A DNA stretch of 16,626 nucleotides from Pseudomonadota bacterium (GTDB lineage Bacteria; Pseudomonadota; Alphaproteobacteria; Rhodobacterales; Rhodobacteraceae): NCBI GenBank assembly GCA_027623875.1, contig JAQBUS010000007.1, positions 1-16,626 on the forward strand. The letters are read 5' to 3'. The translations under genes were made by a program, and so were the position numbers. Positions 6,508 to 14,535 of the stretch are shown here, one piece after another. Under the pieces are notes generated by a model. It was not told the DNA's origin. It saw nothing but the letters and a program-made list of their open reading frames with translations, and did not search any database. Within the stretch, counting starts at the first letter, position 1. The number at the start of each line of letters is the position of its first letter.

Positions 6508-7377
6508 TTAGTCTGGCCCATCTGATAAAGCCCAGTCCCAATACATATCTCGAGCCATTTTAGTGAGAGGCCCGGTTTGATAGCTGGTGCTTTCAAATGC
6601 TGTAATCGGAGTAATTTTCATCATATTTCCAGACATAAACACCTCATCTGCACGATAAAAATGGTCGTATGTCAGAACAGTTTCGTGAACTTTTATGCCA
6701 TTATCAACAAAATGTTTTATATGTCTTTGCCTAGTAATCCCCACTAGGAATGTTCCATTAGGGACCGGAGTAAATACCTCATTATCCATAGCCATAAATA
6801 TGTTTGCTGTGGCAGTCTCTGCAACATTTCCGACAGCATCTAGCACAAGTGCATTTCCAAAACCCTTGGTATGTGCTTCTGCTAACATACGGGCATTGTT
6901 GGGATATAAGCAACCTGCTTTTGCGTTGACAACGTTGTCTTGCAATACAGGTCTTCTAAAACTGGTGGTGGTTAATGTTGATGTTTTGTCAAGATCAGCC
7001 ATCGGGATTTCCTCGAGGCATATTGCAAATCCCGTGGAGCCTACTTTTGGGATAACGGCTAACTCACCACCGTCGAGAGCCCAGTACATAGGTCTAATAT
7101 AAACGGCAGTGGAGGAATTGTAATATTTTAACCCTTCCCGGATGATTTCAATCATATGTTCAACTGAAACTGTTGGGGTAATCATCATGGCTGCGGCAGA
7201 TGCATTAACTCTATTACAGTGAGCTCTTAAATCTGGGACGACTCCTTCAAAAAATCGAGCTCCATCAAAAACGCTACTACCGAGCCAAGCTCCGTGATCA
7301 GCTGCTCGCATGATGGGAACATCAGAATCATGCCAGCTACCCTCAAAGTAAGTTCTAATATTTTTTCCAGTAGCCAT
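6508..7377 (-). CDS. ilvE: Class IV PLP aminotransferase, branched-chain amino acid type
   Basis: A 289-residue fold-type IV pyridoxal-phosphate aminotransferase of the branched-chain amino acid transaminase group, which interconverts Leu, Ile or Val with their 2-oxo acids using glutamate/2-oxoglutarate. The opening residues with the GSWHDSDVPIM segment and LGSSVFDGARFFEG (32-45) match the short alphaproteobacterial BCAT-like subfamily. K153 in VVNAKAGCLYPNNARM is the expected PLP lysine, E187 in GNVAETATANIF contacts the pyridine nitrogen, and LVGITRQRH (211-219) is the phosphate-binding segment. A strong GGAGGA six bases before the ATG supports the start. Gaps of about 96-119 bp separate it from its same-strand neighbours, so it may have its own promoter. 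Class IV members also include D-amino acid and amine transaminases, so specificity is provisional. Confidence 0.88.
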   Translation of the reverse strand: MATGKNIRTYFEGSWHDSDVPIMRAADHGAWLGSSVFDGARFFEGVVPDLRAHCNRVNASAAAMMITPTVSVEHMIEIIREGLKYYNSSTAVYIRPMYWALDGGELAVIPKVGSTGFAICLEEIPMADLDKTSTLTTTSFRRPVLQDNVVNAKAGCLYPNNARMLAEAHTKGFGNALVLDAVGNVAETATANIFMAMDNEVFTPVPNGTFLVGITRQRHIKHFVDNGIKVHETVLTYDHFYRADEVFMSGNMMKITPITAFESTSYQTGPLTKMARDMYWDWALSDGPD

Positions 7378-7473
7378 ATCGATTCCTCCAAAAGGTAAGT
7401 TTAGAAGGGAAGTTATTCTTGGTCTATAGGAATAATAATATTAAAATACTAACTCAGAAGAAAAAATAACCAT

Positions 7474-8436
7474 TTAGGGTTTTCCAGAAAGAATCCCTTC
7501 AATCAGTATCTGCACGCTTAATGCTTCGTTAACGGTGGCAAGACGATGAGGAAAACCATCTATAAGTAGTTTGAGGTCATCAAGTTGTGCTCCTAGACTA
7601 CTTGCTCTTGGATCTTGTGGCTCCTCCCGGACAGAAATGAAATCTCCCCCAGTGGATTCTGAATCACGATAAAAATCCGAAACTCGTCTGCTTTTCAAGC
7701 TGCCTTTTATCGTTAACTCTTGGCGGTCAGGTTGAGCACCACCCACACTTGCCATAATATTTACTGGGCAACCATTTTCTGTTTCAAGTCTGGCATGCAA
7801 ATGGGATTCACATAATAGTGAGTCAGATGGGAAAGTTGGATTTGACCAAATAATTTTTAACGGTCCTAAAATTCTCTCGGAGAAGAACAAAAAGTGTGAA
7901 ATTACTTCACGGGTCATCCCCCCTTCAGCCTTATATCTTAGCCAATCTGCAGCTTTCTGCCATTCTCGTGGCCAAGCCCCATACGTTAAAACTATATCAA
8001 TTCCTTCGAGCTCTCCAAGGCGCCCCGAGTTTTTTTCTTCCAACACGCTTGAAAGTGCAACACCGGCCGCTTGAGTGAAGTTAACAGCTGTTGGAATGCC
8101 GTATTTTTCTAATTCAGAAACTAGATCTCTACTGCTTTCAATGTTTATTCCTAAGGGTTTTTCCAGAAAAATAGCTTTTCCCGATTTTGCAGCCTCTATG
8201 GCGTATGTCCTTCTAATATCAGGAGGACATGCTAAATAGACTAAATCTGCTGAAGAGATAGCGAGGCTGGCCGACTCTGTGATGTTAGCGGATGGGTTTT
8301 CCAAGAGTGCCAAAGCACAAGCTTTGGCACTAGGATCCCATAGATAATTCGGTTCAAATGCCGTATGGCTTCTCATTTGTGTCAGCATACGTCTGCCCAT
8401 GATGCCAAGGCCTATAATTGCGGTTTTGATTGCCAT
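7474..8436 (-). CDS. Gfo/Idh/MocA-family NAD(P)-dependent oxidoreductase
   Basis: A 320-residue two-domain dehydrogenase. The N-terminal Rossmann domain starts with AIIGLGIMG (G9, G11, G14 forming GxGxxG) and contains the hallmark FLEKPLG (E92-K93-P94), where the lysine participates in catalysis. The C-terminal alpha/beta domain has a histidine (H181 in REVISHFLFF) at the position of the usual catalytic His. Family members oxidise or reduce cyclic sugars, inositols, sugar acids or related hydroxyls, and some act on biliverdin or opines; nothing here fixes the substrate. GAAAGG six bases before the ATG is a good ribosome binding site. It lies between the acyl-CoA synthetase and aminotransferase genes on the same strand, with gaps just under 100 bp. 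Confidence 0.88.
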   Translation of the reverse strand: MAIKTAIIGLGIMGRRMLTQMRSHTAFEPNYLWDPSAKACALALLENPSANITESASLAISSADLVYLACPPDIRRTYAIEAAKSGKAIFLEKPLGINIESSRDLVSELEKYGIPTAVNFTQAAGVALSSVLEEKNSGRLGELEGIDIVLTYGAWPREWQKAADWLRYKAEGGMTREVISHFLFFSERILGPLKIIWSNPTFPSDSLLCESHLHARLETENGCPVNIMASVGGAQPDRQELTIKGSLKSRRVSDFYRDSESTGGDFISVREEPQDPRASSLGAQLDDLKLLIDGFPHRLATVNEALSVQILIEGILSGKP

Positions 8437-8528
8437 TTTTAACCTTTCAGTTTTTAAACCATTTTTGGATCCATAAAATGTGGATTAACAAAAAAGAATG
8501 TTTAGTTTTTGTGAACCAATTTACTATC

Positions 8529-10430
8529 TTATACCCAACGCCATGGGTAGATATATTCACCGAGCACCTCAATTATTTCTTTTTCAGATGTTTCAGAGTT
8601 ATTTGATGACAGTTCCGCAAGGAGGCCAAGTTCTTTGTCTTCAATGACTTTTGAAACAGTAGCATTAATTTGTGCGTTCGCTAATGCTTGGTTGTAAACT
8701 CTAGTAATTGCCATTTTTCGAAGTTCTGGTTTGAAAATCTTACCTATTGCAGTTTTAGGCAATTCATTCAGTACCTCTAGGTATTCCGGCTGAGCATTTT
8801 TGAATTTGATTTTAGTTTTGCAATAATCCAGTAGCTCGGTCGATGAGATTGCTGAATCTGCATTAAGTTCGATATAAACGCATATTATCTCGCCAGATTT
8901 TAAATCGGGTTGACCTATGGCACCTGACATTGCGACGTCAGGGTGTTCTGCGAGGGCTTCCTCGATTACACTGGGGTCAATATTATGACCACCCCTGATA
9001 ATAAGGTCTTTTACGCGACCGGTGATCCAAAGGTATCCATCTTCATCAATGCGACCTAAGTCACCAGTTCGCATATAGGTTTCATGTGTAAATAAGTTTT
9101 CGTTTAATGCCTTTTCAGTATAAACTTCTCCAACGTTAACGCCAGCATTTGAAACGCAAATCTCGCCGATTTCATTCATACCAAGTTGTTTTTTGAAATT
9201 TTTTAATTGGTCAAATTCACATATTTTTAACCGTGTATGAGGAAGAGGTATCCCAACTGAACCGACTTTACGTATGCCATCCTTCGGATTACATGAAACT
9301 AAACAAGTAGCTTCAGTTAAGCCGTAGCCTTCGATCAATTCAACACCAGTAACTTCTTGAAATCTTTTAAATAACGCTACGGGTAAGGGCGCGGAGCCAC
9401 AAAAGGCAGCATTTAGAGTTGAGATATCACTATCTCCAACCGGCCGCTGTAAGAGGGCTGCTGCAGCCGTTGGTACTGTGCATACAAAAGTAACCTTCCA
9501 ACGTTCAATTAACTTCCAAAAGTTGTCAAACACTCCTTCTCCCCGATAACCCGCCGGTGTCGGGAGGACCATATGAGCGCCAGATAGCAAACATCCTGCC
9601 CAAATTGGATAGGCTGCAAAAACATGAAATAGGGGGAGAGGACATAGCACCACATCCTCGGAGGAATATAATAAAGATGCTCCTATCCAGCCGTTATAAA
9701 TGACACCGGAGTGACGGTGCTGGGCTATCTTTGGCATCCCAGTTGTACCTCCAGTATGGAAGTAGGCACAAAAGGGATCAGATTCGTCTTCTTCGAAATC
9801 TAAGCTATTTGCATTCTGAGAAAGAAGAGACAATTGAAAGTCAATAATTCGGGCACTGTGAAGCGGTTTGTTTTTAGGTCTAATAATTGGAATAATCCAA
9901 CTAATTGGTGGTGTGAGGAGAGGGCTTAGGTCTATTTCGACAAGAGTTTCAACACTGGGTGTTAAAGCGACGGCTTGATTTGCTAGTTGTGCAACGTCAG
10001 ACTTTGGAAAAGCTTTTAAAGTGACAAGAATTTTTGCGCCAGTTTGCCTCAGGAGCGAAGAAATACTTTCGGCATCAAGGGTTGGATTTATGGGGGCGAC
10101 AATTCCAGCTGTCATTCCGCCCATTAGGGTAATTAGAGTTTCATGTGTCGTTGGAAGTAGGTAAGCAACAACGTCTTTGGATCCGACACCTAAACTTCTA
10201 AATAAGTTTGCGGCCTGTGTAATTTTAGAGGTCAACTCTGACCAATTTAGAGTTAATGATTTATCATTAGGATCAGATTTTAGTTGAAAACTTACCGCTG
10301 GACGGTTTGGGTGTTGGTCTCGTGTTTTACAAAGTTTTTGATAAACGGTTTTCTCTTCCCACGCATTCTCTAGGGGCACATCACTTTCCAGTTGTGCGAT
10401 ATCTGATGGATTTCTAAAAGGATATGGCAT
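8529..10430 (-). CDS. AMP-forming acyl-CoA synthetase (ANL superfamily)
   Basis: A 633-residue adenylate-forming enzyme that activates a carboxylic acid as acyl-AMP and then as acyl-CoA. The P-loop FHTGGTTGMPK (224-234), the A5 motif YGLTEAT (369-375), the ATP-binding TGD (455-457), the hinge GRVKDLI (471-477) followed by IRGGHNIDP, and the C-terminal catalytic lysine K564 in LPKTAIGKIFKPELR are all intact. The length of about 630 residues, with a roughly 60-residue tail past the catalytic lysine ending in EYIYPWRWV, fits a particular bacterial acyl-CoA synthetase subgroup and not acetate- or benzoate-type enzymes. Likely substrates are medium or long acyl or aryl acids (inference). Translation begins at an ATG preceded by GCGAG. 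It is divergent from the SDR at 10661 across a 230 bp AT-rich gap, and is the first gene of the minus-strand metabolic block. Confidence 0.92.
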   Translation of the reverse strand: MPYPFRNPSDIAQLESDVPLENAWEEKTVYQKLCKTRDQHPNRPAVSFQLKSDPNDKSLTLNWSELTSKITQAANLFRSLGVGSKDVVAYLLPTTHETLITLMGGMTAGIVAPINPTLDAESISSLLRQTGAKILVTLKAFPKSDVAQLANQAVALTPSVETLVEIDLSPLLTPPISWIIPIIRPKNKPLHSARIIDFQLSLLSQNANSLDFEEDESDPFCAYFHTGGTTGMPKIAQHRHSGVIYNGWIGASLLYSSEDVVLCPLPLFHVFAAYPIWAGCLLSGAHMVLPTPAGYRGEGVFDNFWKLIERWKVTFVCTVPTAAAALLQRPVGDSDISTLNAAFCGSAPLPVALFKRFQEVTGVELIEGYGLTEATCLVSCNPKDGIRKVGSVGIPLPHTRLKICEFDQLKNFKKQLGMNEIGEICVSNAGVNVGEVYTEKALNENLFTHETYMRTGDLGRIDEDGYLWITGRVKDLIIRGGHNIDPSVIEEALAEHPDVAMSGAIGQPDLKSGEIICVYIELNADSAISSTELLDYCKTKIKFKNAQPEYLEVLNELPKTAIGKIFKPELRKMAITRVYNQALANAQINATVSKVIEDKELGLLAELSSNNSETSEKEIIEVLGEYIYPWRWV

Positions 10431-10660
10431 TTTTTCTCGCTAAGTTTTCAATTATTTTAGGAATTTATATATGACGATAACTACACAAACAAAATATCGC
10501 AAAGGTTTTATAAAAATTTAAATTCGATTTTATAACTTTTAGTTGCGCTGTCTAGCGATTAAAATAATTAATTAATTACATTCAGTTTAAAAGTTTGCTT
10601 TAAAATTTAGTGTTTTTGTTATAAAAAAACTTTAGTTTTAAGTTGATCAATGGAGTAAAT

Positions 10661-11353
10661 ATGAAAAGTTCGGTTCTGATAGTAGGTGCAGGGAATGGTC
10701 TCAGTGCTTCATTGGCTCGCTTATGCGCTACCAATAATATGTCTGTGGCCCTTGCTGCTAGGGATATAGAAAAGCTTAGGGGCTTGGCGCAGGAAACAGG
10801 AGCAACGTTACATAGGTGTGATGCAAGCAATATTGATGAGGTAAGAAATTTATTTGAAGATCTTGATGCCACGACTGGAACTCCTGAGTTGGTTGTTTAT
10901 AATCCATCAGCACGACTTAGGGGTTCAATATCTGAGTTGGATCCCAAAAGCACATTAAATGCAATTAAAATTACATGTTTTGGGGCTTTCCTAGTCGCCC
11001 AACAAGCTGCGAGGCGCATGGAAAAAAGGGGTAGTGGTAGTATTTTCTTTACGGGTGCTTCGGCTGGAGTAAAAGGTTTTGCAAATTCGTCGGTTTTTGC
11101 AATGGGTAAATTTGGGCTCAGAGGACTTGCGCAATCTTTGTCACGAGAGTTGCATCCTAAAAATATCCATATCGGCCATTTTGTTATTGATGGTGGTATA
11201 TCTCAAGAAGTTGTTAACAAGAGCTCCTCTGGTGGAGATGACCAGATGCTCGAACCTGACGAAATTGCTAAAACATATATGAGTTTTCATAATCAGCACA
11301 GAAGTGCTTGGGCGTGGGAGATTGAACTCAGGCCTTGGGTGGAGCGTTTTTAA
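10661..11353 (+). CDS. SDR-family oxidoreductase with Phe at the usual catalytic Tyr
   Basis: A 230-residue short-chain dehydrogenase/reductase-fold protein. I place the start at the ATG at 10661 because GGAG lies five bases before it; an upstream in-frame TTG (10643) adds only six residues and has no better site. The nucleotide-binding loop reads VGAGNGLSASLA (8-19), so the third glycine of TGxxxGxG is Ser. N81 follows in VVYNPSA and the catalytic Ser is in FFTGASAG (S134). The YxxxK signature reads FAMGK: F146 replaces Tyr while K150 is kept. I recall relatives that keep the same FAMGKFxLRGLAQS stretch, which suggests a subfamily trait and not a lesion. The lost hydroxyl should impair classical hydride-transfer chemistry, so a different mechanism, isomerase-like or binding role is possible. 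It converges on the CPBP gene with a 37 bp gap. Confidence 0.87.
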   Translation: MKSSVLIVGAGNGLSASLARLCATNNMSVALAARDIEKLRGLAQETGATLHRCDASNIDEVRNLFEDLDATTGTPELVVYNPSARLRGSISELDPKSTLNAIKITCFGAFLVAQQAARRMEKRGSGSIFFTGASAGVKGFANSSVFAMGKFGLRGLAQSLSRELHPKNIHIGHFVIDGGISQEVVNKSSSGGDDQMLEPDEIAKTYMSFHNQHRSAWAWEIELRPWVERF

Positions 11354-11390
11354 TTTAAAAAAGTCTCAAAACTGTAATTTAGCAACCTGG

Positions 11391-12020
11391 TTATTGTATC
11401 GCTCCAGAGTAAAAAAATCTACCGGCACCAGTTGTGAATATAATACACCCCCCGATAGCATGGAGTATCACTATATCTAAGAAATTTCGGTGTTTGTTGT
11501 AAAAGTGGGCTAAAACTAACCCTCCTATAAAAGTAACCACCAGGGCTATCCAGTTCCAATACATGAGGTGGACAAGGCTAAATGCTCCAGCATTTAGTAT
11601 TGTTATCCTATTGCCGATCGGAAGAATGGAAGCATACCGGCTAAAGAAAAGTGGCCTAAAGATTAACTCTTGCGGTAACACAGACGCGATGGGATAGGCC
11701 AACATAATAATTAGCCAAAGTATTGGCATGTTTTGGGGAAGTACAAACAAAGACTTAGGAATAAACAAAAATGTTATAAGGCTAAATAACGCCAAACATC
11801 CGACGGCATAGAACATAAAAAAGTTAATTTTAAGTTTTCGCCTTTTTTGTATCAAGCTCCTCCAGTTAAAGTCTGGGGTTTTATTTAGTAAAAAAAGGCT
11901 AAACAGAGTAATCGCAAAAAGAGCGATAAACACAAATTTCGGTGGTAAAAAGAGAGCAACTAATATTGGGGTTATAGCAAAGAGCACGATGAATTCAAAT
12001 TTAAGTTGGGATGCGCTCAT
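11391..12020 (-). CDS. CPBP-family intramembrane metalloprotease-like protein
   Basis: A 209-residue polytopic membrane protein with about six hydrophobic segments and the three CPBP (CAAX protease and bacteriocin-processing) motifs in order: QELIFRPLFF (117-126) as motif 1, FSLVHLMYWN (147-156) with H151 as motif 2, and ILHAIGG (185-191) with H187 as motif 3. Motif 1 normally has two glutamates (EExxxR); here the first is Gln with E118 and R122 kept, a pattern I associate with a distinct CPBP subgroup. The family includes type II CAAX prenyl endopeptidases and bacteriocin self-immunity proteins, but most bacterial members have no known substrate. No bacteriocin-like gene is nearby, and the gene is convergent with the SDR and divergent from the EamA permease. 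Confidence 0.83.
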   Translation of the reverse strand: MSASQLKFEFIVLFAITPILVALFLPPKFVFIALFAITLFSLFLLNKTPDFNWRSLIQKRRKLKINFFMFYAVGCLALFSLITFLFIPKSLFVLPQNMPILWLIIMLAYPIASVLPQELIFRPLFFSRYASILPIGNRITILNAGAFSLVHLMYWNWIALVVTFIGGLVLAHFYNKHRNFLDIVILHAIGGCIIFTTGAGRFFYSGAIQ

Positions 12021-12193
12021 AGGACTTAAACCTTAATGATGAATTTGAGATCAGTTCTTTTACTACTTGTACAAACAATTCAAGAAAATAACTTAGGCTG
12101 TCGCTTTAATTAAATTGAGCTCAAGTTAAGTAAACGCTAGAGAACTCGGTTTTGATTGCTTTATTGTAAATTTTAGACCAAGTTTACAAGAAA

Positions 12194-13237
12194 ATGGAAC
12201 AATTATTATTTGCCCTTAAACGAATTTTAAATATTGGGTATTTGAAAATTATAATTGTTTATAGGCTTGGAGCGAAACAAGAATTGACTAAGCTGAGAAT
12301 CTCTAACTTAATAAATGATTTCTTAAACCCCGTGCAGGCTGGGAATGTTCGTTTAGCAGTAATATTGTTGTTCTTTCAGATAGTACTCACGATATGTATT
12401 GCAGGATTGGTAAAGCAATTGGCACCTGATGTCCCAATTCTATTTATTCTATTTTGTAGATATTTCTTTTGCTTGCCGTTGCTCTTACTTTTAGGGTGGT
12501 TTCAGCGAGGACGAAACCTTTTTCAAATCAACCAGACTGGTGTTCTCGTAAAAAGGATTATAACTGGTCTGTTGGGGCTCTATTTTTGGTTTTTAGCTGT
12601 TATTTATTTAACGTTAAGTACCGCTACTGTTTTGTCTCAAACCATGCCAATTTTCATTACTTTATTAGCCCCACTCTTAACCTCAGAAACCATTGGTGTA
12701 CGGCGTATCTCTGCCGTGTTTATTGGTTTTTTGGGGGTTGTAATCTTAATAAACCCTAGCTGGGGTGGTAGCTCCGCATACCCCGCACTTGGTTTGTTAT
12801 TTGGATTGTCTGCGCCTTTTTTTGGAGCTCTGATGTTTATATTTTTGCGTGTTCTGGGCTCAGGAGATGCCCCCATATCTACTTCTATTTGGCATAATTT
12901 GATGGGATCAATACTGTTTGGATTTTTGTTTCTGATTAAAGGAGAAGGCTTGCCTGATCTCTCATTTGATAATGCGATCACTTGGACTTTCTTAATTGTT
13001 ATTGGCGTGGCTTCAAGTTTTCAACAATTCACTATGGCCCTTAGCCATAAATTGGCGTCCGCAACCGTTTTAGCGCCTGTGCACTATAGTTCAATACCTG
13101 TCTCGGTTGTTATAGGCATTGTGTTTTTCGGTGATAATATTGATTTGCGATTTATAGTTGGAACTGTAATTATTATCGGTTCAACTTGGTATATCTTTCT
13201 ACGGGAAAGAAAAAAAGATTTGGTTGATTCAAAATAA
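12194..13237 (+). CDS. EamA-family (DMT superfamily) permease
   Basis: A 347-residue inner-membrane permease with two EamA repeats, about ten membrane segments and a C-terminal basic tail (FLRERKKD). The first repeat begins about residue 53 (RLAVILLFFQIVL) and includes the conserved segment ATVLSQTMPIFITLLAP (residues 144-160) typical of S-adenosylmethionine/riboflavin-type or other DMT exporters; the second starts near residue 195. The first 50 residues are not part of a usual EamA protein. The ATG at 12194 has only a weak purine run before it, and TTG at residue 31 (with GGAG upstream) is an alternative start. Substrate unknown. This copy is intact, unlike the one at 5487-6388. It is divergent from the CPBP gene and followed by DUF1127 on the same strand 140 bp later. 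Confidence 0.87.
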   Translation: MEQLLFALKRILNIGYLKIIIVYRLGAKQELTKLRISNLINDFLNPVQAGNVRLAVILLFFQIVLTICIAGLVKQLAPDVPILFILFCRYFFCLPLLLLLGWFQRGRNLFQINQTGVLVKRIITGLLGLYFWFLAVIYLTLSTATVLSQTMPIFITLLAPLLTSETIGVRRISAVFIGFLGVVILINPSWGGSSAYPALGLLFGLSAPFFGALMFIFLRVLGSGDAPISTSIWHNLMGSILFGFLFLIKGEGLPDLSFDNAITWTFLIVIGVASSFQQFTMALSHKLASATVLAPVHYSSIPVSVVIGIVFFGDNIDLRFIVGTVIIIGSTWYIFLRERKKDLVDSK

Positions 13238-13262
13238 GATAGGCGTCATTTTTTTTTAAGCA

Positions 13263-13277
13263 ATGCGTTTAACGCAT
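13263..13277. promoter_or_regulatory. Perfect 15-bp palindrome upstream of the DUF1127 gene
   Basis: ATGCGTT-T-AACGCAT has two perfect 7-base arms around one base. A T run lies on the wrong side for a plus-strand terminator, so an operator for the DUF1127 gene about 100 bases downstream is the more likely reading. Confidence 0.4.
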
Positions 13278-13377
13278 AACGGTTAGAAAATAATATTCGT
13301 ATTCCTTATTTAAATTCAAGTTTATATCACCGGTATCTAAAAGGTCAAATTCTGACTTATTATTGAAAGGTATCAAA

Positions 13378-13521
13378 ATGATTAAAAATTTTTGGAAAAG
13401 AGTAGTAGAATCACAAGAAAGAAGAGCAGCTTTCCACACATTGCAAACTCTTTCAGACAAACAATTATCGGACATTGGTGTGACGCGTGCCGAGATTAAA
13501 GCACGAGTGTATTCTATATAG
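13378..13521 (+). CDS. DUF1127 small basic protein
   Basis: A 47-residue protein of the DUF1127 (YjiS-like) family. It starts MIKNFWKRV, has a basic helix with ERRAAFHTLQTLSD, and carries the family signature LSDKQLSDIGVTRAEI near residues 25-40. GAAAGG lies seven bases before the ATG, a good ribosome binding site. DUF1127 proteins are abundant in alphaproteobacteria, and some have been linked to small-RNA and carbon/phosphate metabolism and to stress responses; the molecular role of this copy is unknown. It is a single gene between the EamA permease and an SDR, with a perfect palindrome about 100 bases upstream that may regulate it. An opposite-strand frame over 13269-13475 is its shadow. 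Confidence 0.9.
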   Translation: MIKNFWKRVVESQERRAAFHTLQTLSDKQLSDIGVTRAEIKARVYSI

Positions 13522-13566
13522 GTTCTATTCGAGTATATCTAAAATTAAAATAATTTGCTTATTCCC

Positions 13567-13607
13567 GTGTGATCATACATTTTTACAAAATGTGCTTGGT
13601 GTGATCA
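13567..13607. promoter_or_regulatory. Direct repeat GTGTGATCA flanking an inverted repeat upstream of SDR
   Basis: GTGTGATCA occurs at 13567-13575 and 13599-13607, start to start 32 bases apart (about three helical turns). Between them ACATTTT-TAC-AAAATGT (13577-13593) is a perfect inverted repeat with 7-base arms. This is the layout of a cooperative regulator binding site about 110-145 bases before the SDR start. Confidence 0.4.
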
Positions 13608-13653
13608 CTGGGGAGAGCTTCTCTAGATTGGTTGCCTTGTAATTTAGAGATTC

Positions 13654-13681
13654 CTAGTGTTTAAAATAAAGTTTACACTAG
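13654..13681. promoter_or_regulatory. Inverted repeat CTAGTGT/ACACTAG just before the SDR ribosome binding site
   Basis: Two perfect 7-base arms (13654-13660 and 13675-13681) are separated by 14 AT-rich bases that include TAAAAT, a possible -10 element (13662-13667). It ends 19 bases before the ribosome binding site of the SDR gene, so a regulator bound here could block or steer its transcription. Confidence 0.35.
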
Positions 13682-13713
13682 TGAACTGGCAATGACGCTT
13701 AGGGAGAAATATT

Positions 13714-14484
13714 TTGAATACAATAAAAAAAATAGCGCTTGTTACTGGCGGAGGAAGTGGCGTGGGGCGAGCTGCGGCATTAGCCCTAATTGTAGCTGGA
13801 TACACTGTTGTAGTGACAGGCCGGAGAGAAGGACCCCTTCAAGAAACCTTGGTCCTAGCGACGAAAAAAAAGGCAAATGCAGCTCAGCTCTTCTTATCTG
13901 TGCCTGCCGACATAAGTAATCCAAAAGATGTTGATATGCTTTTTAGTAAAATAAAAAAAGAATATGGTCGTTTAGATGTACTGTTTAATAATGCTGGCGT
14001 AAATTTACCTAGTACGATTTTTGGTGACTTAACCTATGAACAATGGAAATCAACAGTAGATATAAATCTTTCGGGGGTGTTTTTGTGTGCAAGGTCGGCA
14101 TTTAATTTAATGCGTGAGCAGTCCCCGCAAGGTGGAAGAATTATCAATAATGGATCTATATCTGCACACACCCCCCGACCAGGTTCGGCGGCATATACTT
14201 CTACTAAACATGGAGTAACCGGTTTAACTAAAACAATAGCGCTAGATGGTAGGCCCTATAGAATAGCCTGTGGTCAGTTGGATATTGGGAATGCCTTGAC
14301 ACCCATGGCGGCAAGAATGTTGGATGGGGTTCCTCAGGCGGATCTCTCTATTAAGGCAGAACCTGTAATGGATGTCGATCAGGTGGGAGATGCCGTAGTT
14401 ACCATGGCTAATTTACCATTAGAAACTAATATATTAAATATGACTATAATGGCAACGAATATGCCTTTTGTTGGACGTGGTTGA
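13714..14484 (+). CDS. Classical SDR-family oxidoreductase
   Basis: A 256-residue classical short-chain dehydrogenase/reductase with a complete active site. It has the cofactor loop TGGGSGVGR (11-19), NNAGV (92-96), N118 in DINLSG, S148 in NNGSIS, and Y161/K165 in YTSTK. R37 and R38 after the second strand favour NADP(H) by general rule. The C-terminus MPFVGRG is characteristic of a proteobacterial subgroup often annotated only as SDR oxidoreductase. The start is TTG at 13714, chosen because AGGGAG lies seven bases upstream and the cofactor motif then falls at the normal distance. The substrate is unknown, with 3-oxoacyl or sugar-alcohol type reactions possible. The nucleosidase-like gene follows 51 bp later on the same strand, and repeat elements at 13567-13681 suggest regulated expression. 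Confidence 0.92.
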   Translation: MNTIKKIALVTGGGSGVGRAAALALIVAGYTVVVTGRREGPLQETLVLATKKKANAAQLFLSVPADISNPKDVDMLFSKIKKEYGRLDVLFNNAGVNLPSTIFGDLTYEQWKSTVDINLSGVFLCARSAFNLMREQSPQGGRIINNGSISAHTPRPGSAAYTSTKHGVTGLTKTIALDGRPYRIACGQLDIGNALTPMAARMLDGVPQADLSIKAEPVMDVDQVGDAVVTMANLPLETNILNMTIMATNMPFVGRG

Positions 14485-14535
14485 TGTCTGCGTTCAAATA
14501 TCTAAGTTCTAAAAAAGTTAAAATAAAGGCTTCAA

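Noticed and set aside
13269..13475. 68-codon minus-strand frame
   Set aside because: It overlaps the DUF1127 gene on the other strand, whose family signature and ribosome binding site are convincing.
13692..13919. 75-codon plus-strand frame starting just before the SDR
   Set aside because: It is out of frame with the SDR, which has a full active site; its composition (many Arg, Cys, Ser) is typical of an off-frame reading.
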